A stretch of DNA of 36,757 nucleotides from Phycisphaerales bacterium (GTDB taxonomy: Bacteria; Planctomycetota; Phycisphaerae; Sedimentisphaerales; Anaerobacaceae): contig CP070806.1 of assembly GCA_020343675.1 (NCBI GenBank), forward strand, positions 5,025,546 to 5,062,302, read 5' to 3'. This document shows positions 1 to 9,366 of this stretch, in pieces. A model generated the notes under the pieces. The model had not been told where the DNA came from and searched no databases. It worked only from the letters and a program-made list of their open reading frames with translations. Every line of letters starts with the position of its first letter. Position 1 is the stretch's first letter. The position numbers and the translations under genes are program-made.

Positions 1-71
1 CAGGGAAAGCAACAACTGAGCCGGCCAAGCCGGCCGGGTCCGTGCGGGATGGTATGAACGGCGGCGGTGCG

Positions 72-1427
72 ATGGCATCGGTGCGGACCATGCCCGAATC
101 GTTGGCCGCCGAGGCGGCGGTCTTGGGCTCGATGATCATCGATCCCGAGTGCATCGGCGACGTGGTCGAGACCCTCGAACGCGACGCCTTCTACCGGATC
201 GAGCATCGCCATATCTACGAGGCCCTGATTAGCCTCTACGAGAAAAACAAGGGCGTCGGGATCGATGCGGTGCTGCTTCGCGACGAGCTGGCCAAGCGGG
301 GCCTTCTCGAAGAGGTCGGCGGCGTCGAATACATCGGAAGGATTTTAGACTCCGTGCCCTCGGCGGCGAACGTCGCCTATTACGCGGGTATTATCAAAGA
401 CAAGATGCTGCTGCGGGAGCTGATTTCCGTGGCGGGCGAGATTCTCGATACCGCCTATCATCCGAGCGGCGAGACCAAAGAACTGCTCGACGAGGCCGAG
501 CAGAGGATTTTCGCCGTCACGGACAAGAACATCAGCGGCAGCGCCGCGGCCCTGAAGGATTTAGTGGTCCGTTCTTTCGAGTTGATAGAGAGCCGCCAGG
601 GGACGCACGTGACGGGGCTGGCCACGGGCTACTACGAGCTGGACGATTTGACCTGCGGCCTGCAAGACGGCGAGATGGTCATCGTCGCGGGCCGGCCCAG
701 CATGGGAAAAACGTCGCTGGCGCTGAACATCGCTGAGCATCTCGGTCTGGTGGAAAAGACGCCGATTGCGATTTTTTCGTTGGAGATGGGAAGGCAGCAG
801 TTGGCCGAGCGATTTCTGTGCAGCATCAGTGAAATCGACAGCCAGAAGGTCCGGCGGGGCCTGCTGAGCGATGAGCATTATAAAAAACTGGCGAACGCCT
901 GTGCGGAACTGTCCGAAGCGCCGATTTATATCGACGATACTTCGACGCTCTCGCCGCTCGAGCTTCGGGCCAAGGCCAGGCGGCTCAAGAGTAAGCACGA
1001 TATCCAGTGCATTGTGGTGGACTATTTGCAGTTGATGCACCTCGGCGCCGGGCGCGTGGAGTCGCGGCAGCAGGAAATCACGACGATCTCGCGCTATCTC
1101 AAGGCCCTGGCGCGGGAGTTGAGCGTTCCGGTAGTAGTTCTGAGCCAGTTGAACCGGTCTCCCGAGGGCCGGGAGGGGCACCGGCCGAGAATGAGCGACC
1201 TGCGCGAGAGCGGCAGTATCGAGCAGGACGCCGACGTGGTGATGCTGCTGCACCGGGAAGATTACTATCATCGAGGCCAGGACGATTATCAGGAAGACAA
1301 CACCGCTGAAGTGATTATCGCCAAGCAGCGCAACGGTCCCACCGGAACCGTGAAACTGATATTCCGGGAGAAGGTCACCCGGTTCGAGAATGCCTCACAC
1401 GTCGGGGAACAGGTGACGCCATTTTAG
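72..1427 (+). CDS. dnaB: Replicative DNA helicase DnaB
   Basis: Hexameric ATP-dependent 5'-3' helicase that unwinds the fork and binds primase. Numbered from ATG 72 (451 aa), the N-terminal DnaB domain covers about residues 5-105. The RecA-like ATPase follows, with Walker A GRPSMGKT at 207-214 and Walker B IVVDYLQL with Asp317; the later SQLNRSPEGR and KQRNGPTG stretches are typical DnaB. The start is uncertain. GTG 42, ATG 54 and ATG 72 are all in frame, and the frame is open to the left edge of the window. ATG 72 is preferred because it begins just before the conserved PESLAAEAAVLGSM segment. ATG 54 overlaps a TGA (55-57) in frame 1 as ATGA, so coupling to an upstream gene is also possible; rplI is the usual neighbour but cannot be verified here. 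Family assignment is secure. Confidence 0.95.
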   Translation: MASVRTMPESLAAEAAVLGSMIIDPECIGDVVETLERDAFYRIEHRHIYEALISLYEKNKGVGIDAVLLRDELAKRGLLEEVGGVEYIGRILDSVPSAANVAYYAGIIKDKMLLRELISVAGEILDTAYHPSGETKELLDEAEQRIFAVTDKNISGSAAALKDLVVRSFELIESRQGTHVTGLATGYYELDDLTCGLQDGEMVIVAGRPSMGKTSLALNIAEHLGLVEKTPIAIFSLEMGRQQLAERFLCSISEIDSQKVRRGLLSDEHYKKLANACAELSEAPIYIDDTSTLSPLELRAKARRLKSKHDIQCIVVDYLQLMHLGAGRVESRQQEITTISRYLKALARELSVPVVVLSQLNRSPEGREGHRPRMSDLRESGSIEQDADVVMLLHREDYYHRGQDDYQEDNTAEVIIAKQRNGPTGTVKLIFREKVTRFENASHVGEQVTPF

Positions 1428-1533
1428 AGAAGAAAACGGAATTTCTATATTCGTTATTCGGACAAGGTGTGTGGTTCATGCCCGGTCCGGTCCGTCATTG
1501 CCTCGGCGGCAATGCCGCAACGACAGACGGGGC

Positions 1534-3690
1534 ATGAGAGACGAAATGCGAAATGTCATCATGACTATCTTTATATCGACCGCCGTTTCGAGCGTCGTCA
1601 TGGCCCAAGCCTCTGAAGCGGATCTCGAACGGGAATCTCAGACAACAGAGCCCGCCTTGGAGAGCGGCGTCGAAGTGATCAAGTCCATCGAGTTCGAGAA
1701 CAATCGCAAGTACAAGGACAAGGCCCTGCTCAAGAGGCTGGACTTTGCGGCCGGCGAATACCTCGATCCGGTTCTGGCCGAATCGGGCCGGGCCGCCATC
1801 GAAGAGTTTTATCGAAGCAAAGGGTACCCCCACATTGTGGTGACGCTTGACAATGCGAAGCTGGCCGAGGGTGAAGTCGTTTACTCGATCGTCGAGGGCC
1901 CAAGGATTCGCATCAAATCAGTCAGGTTCGAGGGCAACAAGGCCCTCAAAACCGGCGATCTTCACAACACCATCAAGACCAGGACGACGAGCTGGCTGAT
2001 CCGCCCGGTGTACTACACCGAGGAGAAAATCGCCGCTGACGTTGAGAGGCTGCGGGAGTTGTACTACCAGAGAGGCTATCTGAATCACCGCATCGGCGTT
2101 CAGGGCCAGTCCGACATCACGTTCACTATTGAAGAGGGCCCGCTGTATAGAGTCAGGAATGTTACGTTCAGAGACAATACGCACTTCGACGATGAAACGC
2201 TGCTGGCCGGGCTGGAGTTGGAATCGGGGCAGCCCTATTACCAGCGGAAGGCCCAGACCCACGAAAGGCGGATTCTCAAGCTCTATCGCGAGAGTGGTTT
2301 TATCGATGCGCAGGTCACGTCGTGGGCCAAGTTTGTCACCGAGGTCAACACTGTGGACGTCGAGTTCACCGTCGTCGAGGGCCGACAGTTCCGGATCGGA
2401 AGGATTGACATCGTCGGCAATGAGCAGACGCAGGACAAGGTCGTCCGGCGGATCCTGGACGAATACGATTTCACGCCGGGCGCTTTGTACAACGCCGACA
2501 GGGCCCCCAGACAAGGCGGCGGGCAACTGGAACGATACGTCCAGAGAATGACGCTGGCCGAGGAGGCGATGATAAGACCCGTTGTGCCCGCCAACGGCGC
2601 GGAGGACCAAAGGGACGCCGTGGTGGATATCAAAGAGGGCATGACGGGGATGCTCAATCCGGGTGTCGCTATCGGCAGCGACAGCGGTATCATCGGTCGA
2701 CTGATTATCGAGCAGCGCAATTTCGACATCACGGACTGGCCCGAGAGTTTCGACGATTTCATCATGATGCGAGGCTTCAAAGGCGGAGGGCAGAGCCTGA
2801 GAATTGCGCTGGAGCCGGGGACTATTGTCAGCTATTACTCGGTGACGTTCAGGGAGCCGTACTTCCGTGACAGGCCGACCTCTCTCGATGTCGGAGGCTC
2901 GCAGTGGGAGCGATGGAGGGAAAGCTACGATGAAGAACGGACCAAGGGCTATTTCGGTTTCGAGAAGCGGCTGAAGAACCGCTGGCGCCCGAGTCTTGAC
3001 TTCCGTCTCGAAAACGTCGAGGTCGGCGCCCTGGAGTACGATGCGCCGCAGGAGATTATCGATGTCAAAGGGAACAATCTGCTCGCCGGAGCGCGAGTCG
3101 GTATCGGCAAAGACATGAGAGATGATATCTATATGCCCAGCAAGGGCTACAGATTCAAGGTAGGCTACGAAGAGGTCACCGGCGACGAAGATTTCGGAAT
3201 CGTCAAAGGGACCGCAGTGGGATACACAACGCTGTACGAGGACCTGCTGGAGCGAAAGACGGTCCTGGCCGTGAAAGTGCTCGCGGCGACGACGCTCTCT
3301 GATGCTCCTCCTTTCGAGAAGTTCTACGCCGGCGGGACGGGCGAGTACGGAATCCGCGGTTTCGACTACCGGGGCGTCAGCACGAGGGGCCTGCAGACGG
3401 GCGTCCCCAACCCGGTGCGGAAGGACCCGATCGGAAGCGACTGGGTATTCCTGGCCAACACGGAAGTGACAATCCCCCTGCACGGCGAGAGCATCGCGGC
3501 GCTGCTGTTTCTCGACAGCGGAACGATAGACACAGGCCGGTACCGCGCCGCGGCGGGAGCGGGCATACAAATCATGATACCGCAGTTGCTGGGACCGGTC
3601 CCGATGCGGTTCGAGTTTTCCAAGCCCTTGAGACGGGACGAGGAGGACGAAACGCGGACATTCAGCTTCAACATGGGAAGATTGTTCTAA
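1534..3690 (+). CDS. bamA: BamA/Omp85-family outer-membrane assembly factor
   Basis: Core of the machine that folds beta-barrel proteins into the outer membrane. From ATG 1534 the product is 718 aa. It has a signal peptide (about residues 1-26, ending AQA), four visible POTRA repeats (about 46-122, 123-200, 201-285, 286-368) and a C-terminal 16-strand-type barrel (about 370-718). The IRGF motif (607-610, Arg608) matches the conserved VRGF/IRGY of the barrel's L6 loop. The last residue is Phe, as expected for an outer-membrane beta-signal. E. coli BamA has five POTRAs, so one is absent or unrecognised here. A GTG at 1471 is in frame but would bury the signal peptide behind 21 charged residues; ATG 1546 is an equally good start. 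skp and the lpx genes follow on the same strand, the classical order. Confidence 0.93.
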   Translation: MRDEMRNVIMTIFISTAVSSVVMAQASEADLERESQTTEPALESGVEVIKSIEFENNRKYKDKALLKRLDFAAGEYLDPVLAESGRAAIEEFYRSKGYPHIVVTLDNAKLAEGEVVYSIVEGPRIRIKSVRFEGNKALKTGDLHNTIKTRTTSWLIRPVYYTEEKIAADVERLRELYYQRGYLNHRIGVQGQSDITFTIEEGPLYRVRNVTFRDNTHFDDETLLAGLELESGQPYYQRKAQTHERRILKLYRESGFIDAQVTSWAKFVTEVNTVDVEFTVVEGRQFRIGRIDIVGNEQTQDKVVRRILDEYDFTPGALYNADRAPRQGGGQLERYVQRMTLAEEAMIRPVVPANGAEDQRDAVVDIKEGMTGMLNPGVAIGSDSGIIGRLIIEQRNFDITDWPESFDDFIMMRGFKGGGQSLRIALEPGTIVSYYSVTFREPYFRDRPTSLDVGGSQWERWRESYDEERTKGYFGFEKRLKNRWRPSLDFRLENVEVGALEYDAPQEIIDVKGNNLLAGARVGIGKDMRDDIYMPSKGYRFKVGYEEVTGDEDFGIVKGTAVGYTTLYEDLLERKTVLAVKVLAATTLSDAPPFEKFYAGGTGEYGIRGFDYRGVSTRGLQTGVPNPVRKDPIGSDWVFLANTEVTIPLHGESIAALLFLDSGTIDTGRYRAAAGAGIQIMIPQLLGPVPMRFEFSKPLRRDEEDETRTFSFNMGRLF

Positions 3691-3741
3691 AATAGACAGC
3701 TGGATAATTGATTCAGAGCGAATTTCTGGAAAGGATAGCAT

Positions 3742-4353
3742 ATGAAGGTTAGGACGATGCTTTTGGGCAGCCTGGTCGGTGTGGCCGTTCTGTTTCTGGT
3801 CCATGCGTACGGCGCGGCTCAGGCGAACTCGGGCGGGCCCGCTCTGCCGGTCGCGACGGTCAGCGTCTCGCAGGCGCTGCGGGATTGCAGGGCCACCGCC
3901 AAGTACAGGGAAAGAACGACCGCCGAGAACAACCGAATGGATGCCGAGCAGGACACGCTCAACAAGGAGATCCAGGCGCTGGCAGCCGGACTCAGGACCG
4001 GGGCTTTGAAACCCGATAGCAGCGACTATATGCAGCAGTACCAGGAGTTGCTGCAAAAGCAGGCCGAGCTGAAGATCATGCAGGAGTTCAATCCGCAGCA
4101 GAAGGCATTGAAACACCAGTTGTGGACCGAGAAGCTTTACAAGGAAATCCTGCGCATCACCAAAGAGCTCGCCTCGCAGAAAGGGCTGGCTCTGGTGCTG
4201 GCCATCGATGAGCCTGAATTTCCGATCTCAAGGTACGAGGACCTTGCGATGGCTCTGCGGACTCATAAAGTCCTGTACAAGGGCGGCTGTCTGGACTTAA
4301 CCGCCGAGGTGATCGCCGAACTGGACAAGGAAGAGGCGACACTCATCAACTGA
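3742..4353 (+). CDS. skp: OmpH/Skp-family periplasmic chaperone
   Basis: A 203-aa exported protein. A cleavable signal peptide (residues 1-28, ending AQA) is followed by a polar, Gln/Glu/Lys-rich helical region (about 50-150) expected to form the coiled-coil arms of the Skp trimer, then a short alpha/beta tail. Skp holds unfolded outer-membrane proteins in the periplasm and passes them to BamA. There is an AAAGGA ribosome-binding site before ATG 3742. The gene lies 51 bp after bamA and 59 bp before lpxD, the classic bamA-skp-lpxD order, which supports an assignment that sequence alone would make only moderately secure. At 203 aa it is longer than E. coli Skp (161 aa), with an extended C-terminal part. 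Confidence 0.85.
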   Translation: MKVRTMLLGSLVGVAVLFLVHAYGAAQANSGGPALPVATVSVSQALRDCRATAKYRERTTAENNRMDAEQDTLNKEIQALAAGLRTGALKPDSSDYMQQYQELLQKQAELKIMQEFNPQQKALKHQLWTEKLYKEILRITKELASQKGLALVLAIDEPEFPISRYEDLAMALRTHKVLYKGGCLDLTAEVIAELDKEEATLIN

Positions 4354-4412
4354 TACGTAGCACATAGGAGAAGTCTGCCCCAGGCGGGGACATCGTTGGG
4401 TATCTGACTGAC

Positions 4413-5462
4413 ATGAAACTGACGATTAAAGAATTAGCCGGGCGGCTCGGCGCCGAGTTGACCGGGGGTGCCGGCAGCCCAGATGAGCCGATTACCGGGG
4501 TCGGTCCTGTCGAACGGGCCTCCGAGAGCGAAGTGACTTTCGTCACGGACGATAAACATCGGGCTGCAATGACGCAGTCGCGCGCCGGCGCCGCCATCGT
4601 CGCGGCGCGCATCGACGGATTCAACAGGCCGCAACTGATTGTCACGAACGTGAACACTGCTCTGATAAAGACCCTGAACCTCTTCGCCCCCGAGCTCAAG
4701 GCCGCTCCCGAAGGCATAGACCCGACGGCCCGGCTGGGCGAAAACGTAAAAACCGCTAAAGGCGTTTCCATCGGCCCGGGCGTAGTGATTGACGACGGCG
4801 TCGAAATCGGGTCTAATAGTATTGTCGGCAGTGGATGCAAAATCGGCGAGAATTCAAAGCTGGGTGAGAATTGCCGTCTCGACAGCAACGTGGTGATCTA
4901 TCACAACTGCTCTCTGGGCAACAACGTCGTCGTTCAGGCGAACACGACCATCGGCTCGACCGGCTTCGGATATTCGTTCATCGACGGTGCTCACAGGCTG
5001 ATCCCGCACAACGGGGGCGTCGTCATCGAAGACTTTGTCGAGATAGGAGCCAATTGCTGTATTGACAGAGCGAAGTTTGGCCATACCACCATCGGTGCCG
5101 GGACAAAGATCGACAACCTCGTCCAGGTCGCTCATAACGTAGTCATCGGCAAATGTTGCCTGATTGCGGCGCTGGTCGGGATCTCGGGCAGTTGCAGGCT
5201 GGGCGACGGCGTCGTATTGGGCGGCCAGGTCGGCCTGAAGGACAATATCGAAATCGGTGCCGGCACGATGGTCGGCGCCCAGGCGGGTGTGATGGGCAGT
5301 GTTCCCGCGGGGCAGAAATTGCTGGGGACACCGGCGGTCAAGAAAGAAGAGGCACTGCGCATCATGTGTCTGAGCATGCGTCTTCCCAAAATGGCCGAGC
5401 AGCTAAAGCAACTGAGCAAGAGGATTGAGAGACTTGAAGCTGCAGAAGACGATAAAAAGTGA
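4413..5462 (+). CDS. lpxD: UDP-3-O-acylglucosamine N-acyltransferase LpxD
   Basis: Third step of lipid A synthesis: transfers an (R)-3-hydroxyacyl chain from acyl carrier protein to the 2-amino group of UDP-3-O-acyl-glucosamine in the cytoplasm. The 349-aa product has an N-terminal uridine-binding domain (about 1-100) and a left-handed beta-helix of hexapeptide repeats (about 105-310). His241 in QVAHNVVIG matches the catalytic His239 of E. coli LpxD. A C-terminal helix rich in Lys and Glu ends the protein. The last 38 bp overlap the start of the LpxC-FabZ frame, indicating translational coupling. Length and motifs are normal. Confidence 0.95.
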   Translation: MKLTIKELAGRLGAELTGGAGSPDEPITGVGPVERASESEVTFVTDDKHRAAMTQSRAGAAIVAARIDGFNRPQLIVTNVNTALIKTLNLFAPELKAAPEGIDPTARLGENVKTAKGVSIGPGVVIDDGVEIGSNSIVGSGCKIGENSKLGENCRLDSNVVIYHNCSLGNNVVVQANTTIGSTGFGYSFIDGAHRLIPHNGGVVIEDFVEIGANCCIDRAKFGHTTIGAGTKIDNLVQVAHNVVIGKCCLIAALVGISGSCRLGDGVVLGGQVGLKDNIEIGAGTMVGAQAGVMGSVPAGQKLLGTPAVKKEEALRIMCLSMRLPKMAEQLKQLSKRIERLEAAEDDKK

Positions 5463-6744
5463 AGGCAGGGTGCGCGGCCGGGGCTTGTTCGGAGGCAAAG
5501 AAGCCAAGGTTGTTTTTCGTCCCGCTCCCGCCGACTCCGGCATCACGTTCGTTCGCACGGATGTCCCGGAACCGGTGCGCATCAGCGCCGTCGCATCGAA
5601 TCTGGCCGAGCGCAGCCGCCGGACGACCTTGAAAAAAGGCTCGGTCAGCATCGAGACCATCGAGCACTGCATGGCCGCGGTCAATGCTCTTGAGATTGAC
5701 AACATGGTTATCGAAGTGAACGGCCCCGAGCTGCCGGCGCCGGACTGTAGTTGTGCAGAATACTTCAAGATTCTCAAACGCGTCGGACTGGAGGAGCAGA
5801 ACGTCACCCGAAAAGAATACGTTATCAGCAAACCCATCACAATCACCGCCGGCGATGCGTGCATCTACGGCCTGCCCAATTCCGACGACGGATTGAGCCT
5901 CACCTACGATCTTGACTACGGCGGACACACCGGCATTGGCAGGCAGATCTTCGGTTGCCAGCTCACACCGGAGAGCTTTGAGAAGCATCTGGCGCCGGCC
6001 CGCACGTTCTTGCTGGAGGCCGAGGCCAAGCAGTTTCAGGCCCGCGGGATGGGAACACATATCGGCCCCCGGGATCTGCTGGTGATCAGTTCTGACGGAC
6101 CCATCAAGAACAGCTACAGGTTCCCCAACGAATGCGTCCGCCATAAACTTGTAGATTTGGTCGGCGATCTGGGGCTGGTTGGTAGGGCCGTGAAGGGGCG
6201 GATTGTCGCTTATAAAAGCGGCCACTCCCTGAACCAGCAGCTTGCCAGGAAACTGTACGAAGCGGCCAGGCAGCAGGAACGTATCGCCAAGTTCGGCACG
6301 GATGCTCTTCTGGATATTCGACAAATAGCGAAGATTCTGCCCCACCGGTATCCATTTCTCCTGGTGGACAAGGTCATCGAAATCGAAGGAGACACGCGCA
6401 TCAAGGGCATCAAGAATGTCAGCTTCAACGAGCAATTTTTCCAGGGACATTTTCCCGGCACGCCGATCATGCCCGGCGTCTTGATCGTCGAAGCGATGGC
6501 ACAGGTCTCGGGCCTGTTGTTTGCCCAGCGGCTGGAACACACCGGCAAGCTGGCCATGCTGCTGAGCATGGACAATGTGAAATTGCGCAAATCCGTCGTG
6601 CCCGGCGACCAGTTGATTCTGACCGCTGAAACGATGAGACTACGAAGCAGGACCGCCCAGTGCCGGTGTCAGGCTATGGTCGGCGACGCCGTGGTCGCCG
6701 AAGCACAGATCCGATTTATGCTCGTTGACGACGAGAAGGTGTAG
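5425..6744 (+). CDS. lpxC-fabZ: Bifunctional LpxC deacetylase / FabZ dehydratase fusion
   Basis: One 439-aa protein joins two enzymes. The LpxC half (about 1-285) removes the acetyl group from UDP-3-O-acyl-GlcNAc, the committed step of lipid A synthesis. Its zinc ligands are visible: His81 (ETIEHCM), His240 and Asp244 (HKLVD), plus His267 (KSGHSLN), equivalent to the general acid His265 of E. coli. The FabZ half (about 297-439) dehydrates 3-hydroxyacyl-ACP. It carries [13 protein letters not shown] and the catalytic pair His342 (QGHFPG) and Glu356 (MPGVLIVEA), spaced as in E. coli FabZ. Such fusions are known in Bacteroidetes and some other phyla. The start is a TTG: 5425 is given, but TTG 5434 lies 9 nt after AAGAGGA and may be the real one. 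Both lie inside lpxD. The fusion sits where a separate fabZ lies in proteobacterial clusters. Confidence 0.95.
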   Translation: MRDLKLQKTIKSEGRVRGRGLFGGKEAKVVFRPAPADSGITFVRTDVPEPVRISAVASNLAERSRRTTLKKGSVSIETIEHCMAAVNALEIDNMVIEVNGPELPAPDCSCAEYFKILKRVGLEEQNVTRKEYVISKPITITAGDACIYGLPNSDDGLSLTYDLDYGGHTGIGRQIFGCQLTPESFEKHLAPARTFLLEAEAKQFQARGMGTHIGPRDLLVISSDGPIKNSYRFPNECVRHKLVDLVGDLGLVGRAVKGRIVAYKSGHSLNQQLARKLYEAARQQERIAKFGTDALLDIRQIAKILPHRYPFLLVDKVIEIEGDTRIKGIKNVSFNEQFFQGHFPGTPIMPGVLIVEAMAQVSGLLFAQRLEHTGKLAMLLSMDNVKLRKSVVPGDQLILTAETMRLRSRTAQCRCQAMVGDAVVAEAQIRFMLVDDEKV

Positions 6745-6766
6745 AAGGCAAGTGGAAGAGGCCAAC

Positions 6767-7573
6767 ATGACACAGATACATCCCAGCGCAGTAGTCCATG
6801 AAGATGTCCAGTTGTCCGATGAAATTGCCATTGGACCCAATTGCGTGATTCACAGCGGCGTCTCGATCGGCCCCGGGACGATACTCGAGGCCAATGTAGT
6901 CATCCACAACAATGTCACCATCGGGCGGAAAAACCACTTATTTCCCAATTGTGTGATTGGATGCCGGCCCCAGATTTTGCGTCTGGGTTCCGGTTCCGAC
7001 GTCGGAGGGCTCGTTATAGGCGACGCGAATGTCATCCGTGAGCAGGTGACCATCCATCCCGGTATTCATCCGGGCTCATCGACGACAATCGGGAATGAGA
7101 ACTTCCTTATGGTCGGCGTGCACCTCGGACACGACTGTATCCTCGAGGACAAGATTGTCATGAGCAACTACGTGCAAATCGGCGGGCACTGCAAAGTCGA
7201 GACGGGGGCGTGGTTGAGCGGCCTGGCCGCATCGCATCAGTTTGTGACGGTCGGCAAATGGTGTTACGTGGCGGGCCTGGCCGGCTTGAATCGGGACGTC
7301 CCGCCGTTCTTGACCATCAGCGGCCATTATCCTCCGAGAGTCCGGGCCGTGAACCAGCGAGGCATGCAGCGAGCGGGTCTGAGCGAGCAGCAGCAAGAGA
7401 AAATCTTCGAGGCATTCAAGAAACTGTACAGGCAGGGAGGCACACTCCTTGAAAATGCGAAAGCTCTGGCGGCGCAGGAAGGACTCGATGAAAATGTTCG
7501 AGCCATCGTTGACTCTATAATCAGAAGCAGCGAGCACCAGTTTGGCAGATACATCGAGACATTCAGACATTGA
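6767..7573 (+). CDS. lpxA: UDP-GlcNAc acyltransferase LpxA
   Basis: First enzyme of lipid A synthesis: transfers an (R)-3-hydroxyacyl chain from ACP to UDP-GlcNAc. The 268-aa product starts at ATG 6767, with GGAAGAGG upstream; the longer frame from 6725 overlaps fabZ and is not needed. It has hexapeptide-repeat beta-helix sequence (about 5-185), then the LpxA C-terminal helical domain. His119 and His122 (VHLGHDC) match E. coli His122 and the catalytic base His125. His141 and His157 match His144 and His160. By ungapped alignment Gly170 falls at the E. coli Gly173 position, which affects acyl-chain length choice, so a long hydroxyacyl donor is possible (inference). It follows lpxC-fabZ by 22 bp. 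Confidence 0.95.
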   Translation: MTQIHPSAVVHEDVQLSDEIAIGPNCVIHSGVSIGPGTILEANVVIHNNVTIGRKNHLFPNCVIGCRPQILRLGSGSDVGGLVIGDANVIREQVTIHPGIHPGSSTTIGNENFLMVGVHLGHDCILEDKIVMSNYVQIGGHCKVETGAWLSGLAASHQFVTVGKWCYVAGLAGLNRDVPPFLTISGHYPPRVRAVNQRGMQRAGLSEQQQEKIFEAFKKLYRQGGTLLENAKALAAQEGLDENVRAIVDSIIRSSEHQFGRYIETFRH

Positions 7574-7642
7574 GAACATCTTTGTTGAGTACTTGAACAG
7601 TGGGCCTCAGGTCAGCGGGCAGCCGCCCATTAGGAATTCGAA

Positions 7643-8674
7643 ATGCAAAATACGAAGATACGCGTCGCCGTAGTCGGCGCCGGCAAAATGGGGACGATCC
7701 ATGCAAAGGTCTATGACCAGATGCCGCAGTGCGAGCTGGCTGCCGTGGTCGATATCGACGCCCAGAAGGCCCGTCGCCTGGCCGAGCAGCATCAGTGTCA
7801 GGCCTTCACGGACGGCGCCGATGTCCTCGATAAGGTCGATGCTGTGACAGTCGCGACGCCCACGGTGACGCACCTGGGCCTGGCAAAGACCTTTATCAAA
7901 AATAAGATTGCGGTACTGGTTGAAAAGCCGCTGGCGGCCAACGTCAGAGAAGGCAAGAAGATTGTCGCCCTGGCCAAGAAATACGACAGCGTAGTCGCGG
8001 TCGGTCATTCCGAGCGATGCAACCCCGTCGCTCAGGCCATCAAGAGGCTCGATATTCAGCCGAAGTTCATCGACGCCAACCGTATCAGCCCCTATCCTTT
8101 TCGCTCAACCGATGTCGGCGTCGTACTGGATGTGATGATCCACGATATCGATATTATTCTCTCTCTGGCAGCGAGCAAAATCAAGAAAGTCGATGCCGTC
8201 GGTGTCAGTGTCGTCGAAGAAAAAGAAGACATCTGCAATGCGAGAATCATTTTTGAAAACGGCTGCATCGCGAATGTCACGGCATCGAGACTTGCCCTGA
8301 AGACCGAAAGAAAGGTTCGAGTCTTCAGCCGGCAGGCATATCTGAGCGTCGATTATCTTAGAAAGAGCGGGATTCTCATCAAGGCCGACCCGAATATTAA
8401 CGTCGTCAAGTGGATCCAGGAGCACAAAGAGGCCGGAAATCTCGACCTGACGGCGGTGAACTGGCCCGACATGCTGCACATCGAGCAGCTTGACATCGAT
8501 GACAAGGAACCGCTCCGGCTGGAGCAGGAGGCGTTCCTGAGAGCGGTGACCGACAGAGCACGCAGGCCGGAGGTCAGTGCCGAAGAGGGCCTGGCAGCGC
8601 TGGAATGCGCGGAGAAGATATTAGTGTCCGTCAGAAAACACAAATGGAAAGAAAGAATCGGCGACGACGTATAG
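7643..8674 (+). CDS. Gfo/Idh/MocA-family oxidoreductase
   Basis: A 343-aa NAD(P)-dependent sugar dehydrogenase-type protein. It has an N-terminal Rossmann fold with GAGKMG at 12-17, the family VEKP motif with Lys95, and an IHDID segment with His167 placed as in the family active site. The C-terminal part is the mixed alpha/beta substrate domain. AGGAA precedes ATG 7643, 69 bp after lpxA. An oxidoreductase of this family beside lpxA recalls GnnA, which oxidises the 3-OH of UDP-GlcNAc before amination to UDP-GlcNAc3N for amide-linked lipid A. The partner aminotransferase GnnB is not in the window, so that role is only an hypothesis. Otherwise it is an uncharacterised sugar oxidoreductase. Confidence 0.85.
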   Translation: MQNTKIRVAVVGAGKMGTIHAKVYDQMPQCELAAVVDIDAQKARRLAEQHQCQAFTDGADVLDKVDAVTVATPTVTHLGLAKTFIKNKIAVLVEKPLAANVREGKKIVALAKKYDSVVAVGHSERCNPVAQAIKRLDIQPKFIDANRISPYPFRSTDVGVVLDVMIHDIDIILSLAASKIKKVDAVGVSVVEEKEDICNARIIFENGCIANVTASRLALKTERKVRVFSRQAYLSVDYLRKSGILIKADPNINVVKWIQEHKEAGNLDLTAVNWPDMLHIEQLDIDDKEPLRLEQEAFLRAVTDRARRPEVSAEEGLAALECAEKILVSVRKHKWKERIGDDV

Positions 8675-8740
8675 CAGACGGCTCTTGAGTTTGCGGAAAC
8701 ACGGAGTCTGTTGGAATTTTGACATCTTGAGGACCATAGA

Positions 8741-9346
8741 ATGAGTAAGGCACGGATTATTGAGTTGTTGACGGTCGTTGTTTTAGTCTGCGGCTGTGGC
8801 AAGGAAACGAACAACGCGAAAGTGAAAGGAGAAACAGTGGAGTCGCAGAGCAACATCGTCAAGTTGGAAACAAGTATGGGCGATATCCTCATAGAGCTCG
8901 ACCTGCAGGCAGCACCCGTCACGACGAAGAACTTCCTCGGGTACGTGGAGGACGGCTTCTATGACGGGACGATCTTTCATCGGGTCATACCGAACTTTAT
9001 GATACAAGGGGGCGGCTATACTGAAGGCCTGGTGCGCAAAGACACGCGCAGTCCGATTGTCAACGAAGCCAGCAACGGCCTGAGCAACATGCGAGGCACC
9101 ATCGCCATGGCCCGAACGAGCAATCCGGACAGTGCCACCTCCCAGTTCTTCATCAACCATGCGAACAACGCACCTCTGGATTACGTCAGCAGTGCGCAAC
9201 CGGGATACGCCGTATTCGGCAAAGTGACCGGGGGAATAGACGTTGTGGATGCCATCGCATCGGTGAAGACAACCACGCAAGACGATATGAAGAATGTTCC
9301 GGCCGAACCTGTCGTCATTAAATCCGCAAGGATTGTCCCAAAATAG
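8741..9346 (+). CDS. Cyclophilin-type peptidyl-prolyl isomerase, predicted lipoprotein
   Basis: A 201-aa protein with a hydrophobic signal ending in a lipobox-like VCGC (lipidated Cys19), then a short linker and a cyclophilin domain (about 38-200). It carries FHRVIPNFMIQGG with Arg81 at the catalytic arginine position of cyclophilins, and SQFFIN. It should catalyse cis-trans isomerisation of prolyl bonds in the periplasm, probably anchored to a membrane. TTGAGGA lies 8 nt before ATG 8741. It is 66 bp downstream of the Gfo/Idh gene and converges on nfi with a 20-bp gap. The lipobox has Cys at -2, which is tolerated but not ideal, so lipidation is likely rather than certain. Confidence 0.9.
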   Translation: MSKARIIELLTVVVLVCGCGKETNNAKVKGETVESQSNIVKLETSMGDILIELDLQAAPVTTKNFLGYVEDGFYDGTIFHRVIPNFMIQGGGYTEGLVRKDTRSPIVNEASNGLSNMRGTIAMARTSNPDSATSQFFINHANNAPLDYVSSAQPGYAVFGKVTGGIDVVDAIASVKTTTQDDMKNVPAEPVVIKSARIVPK

Positions 9347-9366
9347 ACTCGGCGGGACAGAGGCCG

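Noticed and set aside
1918..4116. A 732-codon open frame on the minus strand opposite bamA and skp
   Set aside because: It is the antisense shadow of GC-rich coding DNA: no domain, Arg/Gln/Asp-rich translation, no ribosome-binding site. bamA and skp in the other strand are unambiguous.
8719..8724. TTGACA upstream of the cyclophilin gene as a -35 box
   Set aside because: A -10 at normal spacing would fall at or after the start codon (8741). The sequence is part of the ribosome-binding region.
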